This document shows, piece by piece, positions 36,071 to 43,507 of a DNA stretch of 64,000 nt; the first letter of the stretch is position 1; each line of letters begins with the position of its first letter. The DNA comes from Arthrobacter burdickii. GTDB lineage: Bacteria > Actinomycetota > Actinomycetes > Actinomycetales > Micrococcaceae. Location of the stretch: NCBI RefSeq assembly GCF_030433645.1, contig NZ_JAROCG010000001.1, positions 2,170,001 through 2,234,000 on the forward strand, in the 5' to 3' direction. The notes under the pieces are model-generated. The model was not told where the DNA came from. It worked only from the letters and a program-made list of their open reading frames with translations, and searched no databases. Position numbers and translations under genes: made by a program.

Positions 36071-37645
36071 TCAGCGGGAGGGCGCGATCTCCGAACCGTC
36101 GATGCCCTCACCGGCACGGAGGTAACGCGTGGTTGCGAGAAGTGCTGATGCGTCGTCGGCGGGCAGGGGTCGGCTGAAGTAGTACCCCTGGCCGCTGGCG
36201 CAGCCGAGCGCCCGCAACTGGTCCGCCTGCTCCCGCGTCTCGATGCCCTCGAAGACCGCTTCGAGTCCGGCCGCCCGGATGAGCTGCAGGATCGCCGCGA
36301 CGAACTCGAGCTGGCCGGTCCTCGTGTTCAGCTCGACCAGGAGGGAGCGGTCCACCTTGACCATGCTGACAGGCAGTTCGCGGAGGTAGCTGATGGAGGA
36401 ATAGCCCGTTCCGAAGTCGTCGATCTCGATGCCGACCCCGAGCTGCTGCAGGCTCAGCAGCGAGTACATCTCCACCTCACCCCGCGTCACGATCGCCGTT
36501 TCGGTGATCTCGATCACGAGGCTGTGCGCCGGCAGATGCAGTGCCCGGAGCAGGGACCGGACGTGGTCGACGAGGTCGAGCTGCTTGAGTTCGACGGCGG
36601 ACAGATTGACCCTCAGCTGGAAGTCGTCGTCGAGCGCGAAGTCCTTCCGCCACTCTGCGAGCTGCCTCAGCGAGTTGGACATGACCCAGCGGTCCAGGTC
36701 GTGGATGACCCCGATCTCCTCGGCCAACGGGATGAAGGTGTCCGGGGGAATCAGTCCGCGCAGGGGGTGCTGCCACCGTACGAGGACCTCGACGCCCAGG
36801 ATCCGGTTCGTGGCCAGCTCCACCACCGGCTGGTAATGGAGGATCAACTCATCGGAACTGATGGCGCCGCGCAACTCGGCGGCCATCTGGCTCCGCAGCT
36901 GCCGCGAGTAGAGCATCACCGGTTCGAAGATCTTGATGATGCTGCGCCCCTCGCGCTTCGCCGCGTACATGGCCGTGTCCGCATCCAGCAGGAGGTCGTC
37001 GGCCGTCTGGCCGGGAGCGCCCAGGCGGACACCGATGCTCGCCTTCGCGGTGACGTGGAGCGAATCCAGCTGGATCTGTTCGCCCAGGACTTCGAGGGCG
37101 CGGCGCGCTACCTGTGTGGCGACTTCCTTTGAGGCGGCAGGAAGTAGGATCGCGAACTCGTCGCCGCCGAGGCGCGCCACGAGGTCGCTCTCGCGTACGA
37201 CGCTGTTGAGCCGAGCGGCGACTTCCTGGAGGACGCGATCGCCGGCATCGTGGCCGAAGCGGTCGTTCACGTTCTTGAAGCTGTCCAGGTCGAGGAGCAG
37301 AAGGGCCGGAGGCGCTGCGCCGTTCGCGGCCTGGCCGAGTGCTTCCTCGATCCCCTCCATCAGCGCGACGCGGTTGGCGAGGCCGGTCAGGGCGTCGGAC
37401 ATCGCCATCTTCATCATGTCCAGGTGTGCCTGGCGAAGCATGGCGGTACGGCTCTCGACGCGCTTCTCGAACTGCTCGTAGACCTGCTCGAGTTCCTCGG
37501 CGAGCAGGTTCACGCCGGTGATGACGGCGTCCACCTCGTCCCTCGCGGTCGAGGGTTCGATGCGGCTGCTCAGTTCTCCTCGGGAGAGCCGGACGATGCT
37601 CTCGACCAGCATCGCGAGCCGGGGGTCCTTGTTGTCAGCGCTCAT
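36071..37645 (-). CDS. Diguanylate cyclase/phosphodiesterase (GGDEF-EAL)
   Basis: A 524-residue cytoplasmic protein. A short helical region (to about residue 85, coiled-coil-like ELEQVYEQFEKRVESR) precedes a GGDEF domain with intact RLGGDEF, then an EAL domain with EVLVRWQHP in place of EALxRW, IEITETAI, EIDDFGTGYSS and KVDRSLL. The catalytic acidic residues and Lys are all present, so both activities are possible. ATG 37645 was preferred because TACGCT lies seven bases upstream. It is downstream of the TPR gene on the same strand after a 516-bp gap. Confidence 0.9.
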   Translation of the reverse strand: MSADNKDPRLAMLVESIVRLSRGELSSRIEPSTARDEVDAVITGVNLLAEELEQVYEQFEKRVESRTAMLRQAHLDMMKMAMSDALTGLANRVALMEGIEEALGQAANGAAPPALLLLDLDSFKNVNDRFGHDAGDRVLQEVAARLNSVVRESDLVARLGGDEFAILLPAASKEVATQVARRALEVLGEQIQLDSLHVTAKASIGVRLGAPGQTADDLLLDADTAMYAAKREGRSIIKIFEPVMLYSRQLRSQMAAELRGAISSDELILHYQPVVELATNRILGVEVLVRWQHPLRGLIPPDTFIPLAEEIGVIHDLDRWVMSNSLRQLAEWRKDFALDDDFQLRVNLSAVELKQLDLVDHVRSLLRALHLPAHSLVIEITETAIVTRGEVEMYSLLSLQQLGVGIEIDDFGTGYSSISYLRELPVSMVKVDRSLLVELNTRTGQLEFVAAILQLIRAAGLEAVFEGIETREQADQLRALGCASGQGYYFSRPLPADDASALLATTRYLRAGEGIDGSEIAPSR

Positions 37646-38161
37646 CGGTCCAAGCGTACGTTCCAGAGGAAGGTCGCGCCGCACGACGACCGGCGGGAAC
37701 CGGTTCGGCTGCTTTGCTGGAACAGGGCTGCGTGCTGCGGACGATGACCGTCGTCATGGCGCTACCCCCGAGTTGTCCCCGCCGAACAAGGAATGGAGCG
37801 CATCGGCCTCTGCCGTCGCGCAGGTCCTGCAGCAGGCGGCGCGATCATGCTTCCGCACTACCTGACGGGGGCAAGATTAGCATTCCTCGCCCCGGATCCT
37901 GCGGACCCTCCGGGTCCGTCCGCACTGCGCTGCCCCTGGGGTCGGTGCTGGCATGAATCCGGGCATGAAGAAGCCCCGGCCAGGGTGGGAGTAATGGGGG
38001 AAAACGCCCGGCCCGACCGGGGCCCGCTGATGACTCTATGCCAGATCCATCCGCTGGCGCACCCCGATGCAAACATACGTTCTACGGGTTTTTCGCTTGA
38101 CTTCCCCCAGCTGGTCAGGGCGTGGAACCGATCCGGCTCCTCCGCGCCAGCACCGCACCGT
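37646..38161. other. 516-bp gene-free region
   Basis: No convincing gene on either strand. The region holds the end of the TPR transcript and the promoter of the GGDEF-EAL gene (minus-strand TACGCT at 37653-37658). An inverted repeat GCCCCGG (37973-37979) and CCGGGGC (38017-38023) surrounds a G-rich stretch and could be a weak terminator. Short open frames here have no ribosome sites and overlap one another. Confidence 0.5.
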
Positions 38162-39196
38162 TCACTGGCCCTGAATGCTCACGATCAGTGCCCGCGCACT
38201 GGAGGCGCGGTCCTCGGCTCCGGACTGCAGGAACAGATCCTCGCTCAGCTCGAGATCCGCAATGGCATCGGCAGCGCTTCCACGGCCCGACTGCGCCTGA
38301 CCTAGAAGGAAGTGCGCCTGAGCGGCCACGTGTGATGCCAGGAGGTGCTTGCGGGCGGTGATCTCGGCGAGGTTTTCGACGGCGGCTTCGAACTGCCCTG
38401 TGAGAACGAGCCACTGCGCTCGAATCAATTTCAATTCGAGGCGGTCGCGTTCGGTGCCGCCGACGATGGAGCTTGCGAGCTCCGCCCGCTCGATGCACTC
38501 GAGAGTCTCGGGCTCGATCACACCGGCCGCGAGGCGGAAATCCGCCGACCCCCGATTGAACCGGGCCCACAAGTCGAGGTCATTCGTCGGTGACAAGGTC
38601 TTCGCCGCAAGCTCGTGGTAAGAAACGCCCTCGGTGATGTTCTTGAGGAGGAAGGCCACGTTGCCGATCGCCCAGTAGGACTGACCCGAATAGGTGTTCT
38701 CCGGGTCTTTGTCGAGAAGGTCCGCAAGGATTCGGCACTCGCTCCATGCGCTCTCAAGTAGACCGCTTTCAGCCAAGACGGCGATGAGCGCGTTCTGAGC
38801 CTCTATGGCGATGGTGTTGTGAATCGGCTCGAGCAGTGCCTCGGATACGGCCCGACGTGCTGCTTCTACGGCTGTGGCGAGATCACCGGTGCCCTGCAAA
38901 GCGAAAGCCCGCAGGGTGAAGATTCGCGCTTGCAATGCCACCGACTGCTGAGTCAGGGGGTGGTTCGCCAGTTCATCCGCCACTTCCAACGACTCGTTCA
39001 TCAGGTCCTGCTTGCGGAGGCACTCCGCCACCAGGAATGAGGCGTTCCACCAGCTCTCCTCTTCGTGGTTCGCCGACGACATCGCGGCCCATTGCTCGGC
39101 AAGCTTCTGCGCGGCCGCATAATTCCGCTGGTTCCATGCATCCCGGGCTTGGAATTCGAGCAGCATGCGTTCGCCAGGATCGTGCTGATGGGACAT
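38162..39196 (-). CDS. TPR-like helical-repeat protein, candidate peptide receptor
   Basis: A 344-residue protein made almost wholly of paired amphipathic helices: for example NYAAAQKLAEQWAAM, QARIFTLRAFALQGTGDL, AIEAQNALIAVLAESGLL, GQFEAAVENLAEIT and AHFLLGQAQSGRGSAADAI. There is no signal peptide, membrane segment, helix-turn-helix or enzyme motif. It is divergent from a small secreted-peptide gene across 204 bp. Size and layout recall Rap/RRNPP receptors, but sequence kinship cannot be shown from here. Base composition is visibly less G+C-rich than neighbouring genes, suggesting transfer or relaxed selection. Function is inference. Confidence 0.7.
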   Translation of the reverse strand: MSHQHDPGERMLLEFQARDAWNQRNYAAAQKLAEQWAAMSSANHEEESWWNASFLVAECLRKQDLMNESLEVADELANHPLTQQSVALQARIFTLRAFALQGTGDLATAVEAARRAVSEALLEPIHNTIAIEAQNALIAVLAESGLLESAWSECRILADLLDKDPENTYSGQSYWAIGNVAFLLKNITEGVSYHELAAKTLSPTNDLDLWARFNRGSADFRLAAGVIEPETLECIERAELASSIVGGTERDRLELKLIRAQWLVLTGQFEAAVENLAEITARKHLLASHVAAQAHFLLGQAQSGRGSAADAIADLELSEDLFLQSGAEDRASSARALIVSIQGQ

Positions 39197-39300
39197 GCGT
39201 ACCTACGACTTCCGGTTGACGGCTGACTCATACCATTCTCGGGTCCGAAGGCTCGGGGGACAATCCTGCGGAAATAGTACAAAATAACTTCGGGAAAAGT

Positions 39301-39330
39301 GTTACAGAAGTGACTGGTGTGGCTTACGAT
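39301..39330 (+). promoter_or_regulatory. Promoter of the secreted-peptide gene
   Basis: GTTACA (39301-39306) and TACGAT (39325-39330) are separated by 18 bp, giving a start near 39337 and a 5' leader of about 64 bases. The surrounding 204-bp divergent region is clearly AT-richer than the rest of the window. Confidence 0.45.
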
Positions 39331-39400
39331 AAATAGTGAGCACCCCGTGGTAGTTAAGCGGGACTCCAACCACTGTCGATCAAGCCAAAGGACGTACACC

Positions 39401-39541
39401 ATGAAGCGCTTCACCTCCGCCCTCCTGCTCGCAACCCTCCTCGTCAGCGGCGGCGCCGCAGCAGCGAACGCTGCTCCCGCCAAGGCCGGCTCCGATACCA
39501 CTGTCTCCTCGACGGACCGTGTTGGTTCGTGGCCCTTCTAG
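39401..39541 (+). CDS. Small secreted peptide precursor
   Basis: A 46-residue protein with AAAGGA eight bases before the ATG. Residues 1-24 are a classical Sec signal: KRF, a hydrophobic core ALLLATLLV and an AxA-type site (AANA before APAK). The remaining 22 residues are hydrophilic, Ser/Thr-rich, and end in DRVGSWPF. No Cys, lipobox or antimicrobial motif is seen. It is divergent from the TPR gene and has its own promoter and hairpin. A signalling propeptide whose C-terminal piece is sensed by the TPR protein is the leading hypothesis; a cell-wall peptide or toxin is possible. Confidence 0.75.
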   Translation: MKRFTSALLLATLLVSGGAAAANAAPAKAGSDTTVSSTDRVGSWPF

Positions 39542-39605
39542 GCAACTCGGCAGACACCTGACGTCTCATCAGGTATCTGAGCAATCCGGCTTGATCCGCA
39601 GCACT

Positions 39606-39652
39606 GATACCGCGGGCACCCTCGTCTCTGGGGAGGGAGTGCCCGCGGTATC
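39606..39652 (+). terminator. Terminator after the secreted-peptide gene
   Basis: GATACCGCGGGCAC (39606-39619) and its perfect inverse (39639-39652) form a 14-bp stem with a 19-base loop, followed by TCTTTG. A smaller hairpin ACCTGA/TCAGGT lies between it and the stop codon. Confidence 0.75.
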
Positions 39653-39731
39653 TCTTTGAGCCCAGGTGCGAGTTAACCCCCTGGTGTGAGCAAAGCACAT
39701 CCGGGCACGCTCCGCGGGCAACACCTCACGT

Positions 39732-39737
39732 TAGGCT
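39732..39737 (+). promoter_or_regulatory. -10 box of a probably leaderless transcript
   Basis: TAGGCT lies six bases before the ATG of the fumarylacetoacetate-hydrolase-family gene; the same arrangement precedes the gene at 13064. Confidence 0.5.
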
Positions 39738-39743
39738 GGCGCT

Positions 39744-40517
39744 ATGCGAATTGCACGCTTTGTCGTAAATGATGACCCAACGTTCGGAGTCGTGGAGGGA
39801 GCCCCCGGCAGCGAGGAAGTCGCCGTCATCCAGGGCGATCCCTTCTACGCCGGCGTCCAGCTCACCGGCGTGCGCCACGCCCTGGAGGACGTCCGGCTCC
39901 TGGCCCCCGTCATACCACGCAGCAAGGTCGTGGGCGTCGGCCGGAACTATGCCGATCACATCCAGGAGATGGGCAGCGAGACTCCGGCCGCACCGCTGAT
40001 GTTCCTCAAGCCGAACACCTCCGTCGTCGGTCCCGGCGACCCCGTCATGCTGCCCTCCTTCTCCGACCAGATCTCCTACGAGGCAGAACTGGCCGTCGTC
40101 ATCGGGCGCATCTGCAAGGACGTCCCGCTGGAGCGCGTGGACGACGTGATCTTCGGCTATACCTGCGCCAACGACCTGACGGCGCGGGACGTCCAGAAGA
40201 CCGACGACCAGTGGGCCCGCGCGAAGGGCTTCGACACCTCCTGCCCGATCGGGCCCTGGATCGAGACCGACCTCGACCCCGAGAACCTCAGCATCCGCGG
40301 CACACTGGATGGCGAACTCCGCCAGGACGGCTCCACGAGCGACATGATCTGGGGAGCACGCGAGCTGGTGGCCTACGTGTCGCAGGCCTTCACCCTGCTG
40401 CCGGGTGACATCATCCTCACCGGAACACCGGCCGGGGTCGGCATGATCACCGACGGCCAGCGGTACGACGTCGACATCGAAGGCATCGGACGCCTGTCCA
40501 ACCCGGCACGCCGCTGA
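39744..40517 (+). CDS. Fumarylacetoacetate hydrolase family protein
   Basis: A 257-residue member of the FAH/HpaG fold used for hydrolysis, decarboxylation or isomerisation of oxo-dicarboxylates. Family features are KVVGVGRNYADHIQEMG, MFLKPNTSVVGPGD, the metal site YEAELAVVIG and DLTARDVQ, and the closing GDIILTGTPAGVG. The reaction cannot be fixed; oxaloacetate decarboxylase-like and acylpyruvase activities occur in this subgroup. It precedes gltX by 187 bp, an order often seen in actinobacteria. Confidence 0.87.
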   Translation: MRIARFVVNDDPTFGVVEGAPGSEEVAVIQGDPFYAGVQLTGVRHALEDVRLLAPVIPRSKVVGVGRNYADHIQEMGSETPAAPLMFLKPNTSVVGPGDPVMLPSFSDQISYEAELAVVIGRICKDVPLERVDDVIFGYTCANDLTARDVQKTDDQWARAKGFDTSCPIGPWIETDLDPENLSIRGTLDGELRQDGSTSDMIWGARELVAYVSQAFTLLPGDIILTGTPAGVGMITDGQRYDVDIEGIGRLSNPARR

Positions 40518-40704
40518 CAGGCACGGCGGCGTCGGGCCGCTGGACGATGGCGCCCGACTGCGCCTCGGTGACCCGAAGGCGCCCGAAGGGTCTCGAAAGT
40601 GCTCGAAGGCGCCTGACGGCGCATCGGCGGCACCGAGTTCCGGGCTCTCGGCGCGGGTGCTGCACGAGGGCGGGCGCGGTGGTCGCACTTAGACTGGGAC
40701 CATC

Positions 40705-42213
40705 ATGACTACTGCCGCAGATATCCCCACCGTCACCGATGCCACACCCGTCCGGGTCCGATTCTGTCCGTCGCCGACGGGCACCCCGCATGTCGGGCTG
40801 ATCCGCACGGCCCTGTTCAACTGGGCCTACGCACGCCACACCGGGGGGAAGCTCGTCTTCCGCATCGAGGACACCGACGCCGCCCGTGACAGCGAGGAGA
40901 GCTACCACCAGCTCCTGGAGGCCATGACCTGGCTGGGCATCGACTGGGACGAGGGCGTCGAGGTCGGGGGGCCGCACGCGCCCTACCGCCAGTCGCAGCG
41001 CGGCGAGTTGTACCAGGACGTGATCGGACGCCTCGTCCAGGCCGGCCACCTCTACGAGTCCTTCTCCACTCCCGAGGAGGTGGAGGAGCGCCACCGGGCA
41101 GCAGGACGCGACGTCAAGCTCGGCTACGACAACTACGACCGCACCCTGACCGAGGAGCAGAAGGAAGCCTTCCGGTCCTCCGGGCGGCCGGCAGTCCTGC
41201 GCCTGCGGATGCCGGACGAGGACATCACCTTCACCGACCTCGTCCGCGGCGAGATCACTTTCCGTGCCGGCAGCGTGCCCGACTTCGCCGTCGTGCGGGC
41301 CAACGGGGCGCCACTGTACACGCTCGTCAACCCCGTCGACGATGCCCTCATGGGAATCACGCACGTCCTCCGCGGGGAGGACCTGCTGTCCTCCACGCCT
41401 CGCCAGGTCGCGCTGTACCGGGCGCTGATCGACATCGGAGTCGCCCGCTACATGCCGCTGTTCGGCCACCTGCCGTACGTCATGGGCCAGGGCAACAAGA
41501 AGCTGTCCAAGCGGGATCCCGAGTCCAACCTGTTCCTGCACCGGGAGCGCGGCTTCATCCGCGAGGGACTCCTCAACTACCTGTCGCTGCTCGGCTGGAG
41601 CCTTTCGGCGGACGAGGACATCTTCTCGGTGGAGCAGCTCATCGAGAAGTTCGACGTGCGCGACGTCCTCGCCAACCCGGCGCGCTTCGACCTCAAAAAG
41701 GCCGAGGCGATCAACGGGACGCACGTGAGGTTGCTCGACCCGGCCGAGTTCCGCTCACGGCTCCTGCCCTACCTCGCCGCCGCCGGGCTCATCGGCGTCG
41801 ACCCCACGGAGGAGGAGCTGCGGATCGTCGCGGAAGCGGCCCCGCTCATCCAGGAGCGCATCACCCTCCTCGGCGAGGCGCCGGAGATGCTGGGTTTCCT
41901 GTTCAAGGCCGACGACGCCATCGACATCGCCGACGACGCCCGCAAGGGCCTCCCCGACAACCTGGGTGAGGTCCTCGAGGCGACGCTGGAGGCCCTCGAG
42001 GGGGTCGGGTCGTGGGACGCGGAGTCCCTGCAGGGCGCTCTCCGGTCCGCGCTGGTGGACACGCTGGGGCTGAAGCCCCGCCTGGCGTTCGGGCCGGTGC
42101 GTACCGCCGTCTCGGGCCGCAGGATCTCACCGCCGCTCTTCGAGTCGATGGTGATCCTCGGGCGGGACTCCTCGCTCGCCCGGGTCCGTGCGCTCCGCGC
42201 CACGGTGGGCTGA
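40705..42213 (+). CDS. gltX: Glutamate--tRNA ligase
   Basis: A 502-residue class I synthetase. The HIGH-equivalent is in [16 protein letters not shown] and the KMSKS equivalent is [10 protein letters not shown]. The alpha-helical anticodon domain follows. TAGACT lies nine bases upstream of the ATG, so the leader is very short. tRNA-Gln and tRNA-Glu genes follow within 1.2 kb; actinobacterial GluRS is normally non-discriminating and charges both, after which GatCAB amidates Glu-tRNA-Gln. Confidence 0.97.
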   Translation: MTTAADIPTVTDATPVRVRFCPSPTGTPHVGLIRTALFNWAYARHTGGKLVFRIEDTDAARDSEESYHQLLEAMTWLGIDWDEGVEVGGPHAPYRQSQRGELYQDVIGRLVQAGHLYESFSTPEEVEERHRAAGRDVKLGYDNYDRTLTEEQKEAFRSSGRPAVLRLRMPDEDITFTDLVRGEITFRAGSVPDFAVVRANGAPLYTLVNPVDDALMGITHVLRGEDLLSSTPRQVALYRALIDIGVARYMPLFGHLPYVMGQGNKKLSKRDPESNLFLHRERGFIREGLLNYLSLLGWSLSADEDIFSVEQLIEKFDVRDVLANPARFDLKKAEAINGTHVRLLDPAEFRSRLLPYLAAAGLIGVDPTEEELRIVAEAAPLIQERITLLGEAPEMLGFLFKADDAIDIADDARKGLPDNLGEVLEATLEALEGVGSWDAESLQGALRSALVDTLGLKPRLAFGPVRTAVSGRRISPPLFESMVILGRDSSLARVRALRATVG

Positions 42214-42216
42214 GGC

Positions 42217-43062
42217 GTGCCGGTTCCGATGGCAGGGGCGGGGAAGGCGGCCGGGGGAAGCCCGGGCGTCGACGGCGTGCTGTTCGACATCGACGAGACG
42301 CTCGTCGACCTGGAGCAGGCCATGGGGCGGACGCTCCAGTCCATCCCGGATCCTGCGCTCGACCACCTCAGCGACGACGACTGGGTCCGGTACAAGGCCC
42401 TGTACACGGGGGACCCGCAGAGGCACTACGACCGCTTCCTCGCCGGCGAGCTCACCTTCGAGGAGCAGCGCGTGCACCGGGTCCGCCATGCACGGGCGGG
42501 CTTTACCCGTGAACCCTTCCTCGGCCACACGGCGGATGCTTGGGTCCGGGCGTACGAGCAGATGCTTCCCCTGCATTTCCGGGCGTACGACGACGTCGTG
42601 CCGCTGCTCGACGAACTCGACGCGCGGGGCATCCCCTACGGAGCCGTGAGCAACAACGTGCACGACTACCAGAGGGCCAAGCTGGATCGGGCGGGCCTGA
42701 ACCGCATCGCCGTCCTCGTCGGCATCGACGCGGTCGGCGTCGCGAAGCCTGATCCCGCCATCTACCTGGAGGGCGCGAGGCTCATCGGCACGGCTCCCGC
42801 GCGCACCCTGTACGTGGGGGACAACCGCCTGATCGATGCCGTCGGGGCCCATGCGGCAGGACTCGTCGGCGTCTGGCTCGACCGCACGGGGATGCGCGGG
42901 GAACCCGTTACGGCACCGGCCCCGAATCCCTCGGGGGACCCGGTGGGACTGTCGGAAGGGGCGGGAAATCCGGAGGGACCCGGTTCCGCCGAGGACGCCC
43001 TCGAGGTGCCGCGCATCACCGATCTGGCGGCCGTTTTGCAGTTCCTGCCCTCTGTCCGGTAA
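42217..43062 (+). CDS. HAD-superfamily hydrolase
   Basis: A 281-residue phosphatase-like protein beginning at GTG 42217, three bases after the gltX stop. Motif I is LFDIDETLVD (DxDxT), motif II YGAVSNN, and motif III/IV KPDPAIYLEGA and YVGDNRLIDAVGA, with a helical cap between. Residues about 225-265 are a Pro/Gly/Glu-rich insertion near the C terminus. Substrate unknown. Coupling to gltX suggests cotranscription. Confidence 0.85.
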   Translation: MPVPMAGAGKAAGGSPGVDGVLFDIDETLVDLEQAMGRTLQSIPDPALDHLSDDDWVRYKALYTGDPQRHYDRFLAGELTFEEQRVHRVRHARAGFTREPFLGHTADAWVRAYEQMLPLHFRAYDDVVPLLDELDARGIPYGAVSNNVHDYQRAKLDRAGLNRIAVLVGIDAVGVAKPDPAIYLEGARLIGTAPARTLYVGDNRLIDAVGAHAAGLVGVWLDRTGMRGEPVTAPAPNPSGDPVGLSEGAGNPEGPGSAEDALEVPRITDLAAVLQFLPSVR

Positions 43063-43132
43063 AGTTGTTTCTCGGCGCGGAGCGGTTACGCGGTCGAGAA
43101 TCCAGCACGATCGGGTCTTCGAAAAGTGCCAT

Positions 43133-43204
43133 TGGGGTATGGTGTAATTGGCAACACACTGGTTTCTGGTACCAACATTCTAGGTTCGAGTCCTGGTACC
43201 CCAG
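43133..43204 (+). tRNA. tRNA-Gln (CTG)
   Basis: 72 nt fold as a cloverleaf with acceptor TGGGGTA/TACCCCA, anticodon loop TTCTGGT giving CTG, and T arm GGTTCGAGTCC. The discriminator is G; CCA is not encoded. Confidence 0.95.
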
Positions 43205-43272
43205 CGCACTCCGGTCCTCACGGACAGGATGGCAAAAAGCAGTAAAAGCAAGTAGTAGGATGGAAAAGTACT

Positions 43273-43345
43273 GGCCCCATCGTATAGCGGCCTAGTACGC
43301 TGCCCTCTCACGGCGGTAACGCGGGTTCGAATCCCGCTGGGGTCA
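43273..43345 (+). tRNA. tRNA-Glu (CTC)
   Basis: 73 nt with acceptor GGCCCCA/TGGGGTC (one G-T pair), anticodon loop CTCTCAC giving CTC, and T arm GGGTTCGAATCCC. The discriminator is A. It lies 68 bp after tRNA-Gln. Confidence 0.95.
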
Positions 43346-43384
43346 CAGCAGCCTGAACAGGCGCTCGTCCGCAAGGACAACGGG

Positions 43385-43417
43385 AAATCCCGGACATCGG
43401 CCGATGTCCGGGATTTT
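43385..43417 (+). terminator. Terminator of the tRNA-Gln/tRNA-Glu unit
   Basis: A perfect 32-base palindrome made of two 16-base arms (43385-43400 and 43401-43416, AAATCCCGGACATCGG and its inverse) ends in TTTT. In RNA it would form a hairpin with a small loop after losing central pairs. Confidence 0.85.
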
Positions 43418-43507
43418 CTGCGTTTCGGAAGGATATCGGAAGGGTAAGTCCGGGACGTGCTGGCGTGGAGCCCCGAACGCAGGGGGAGGGGCTGGCATGA
43501 TGGAGCC

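Noticed and set aside
37713-38305. Small plus-strand genes in the 516-bp gap
   Set aside because: Overlapping frames without ribosome sites, and the right part runs into the TPR gene end.
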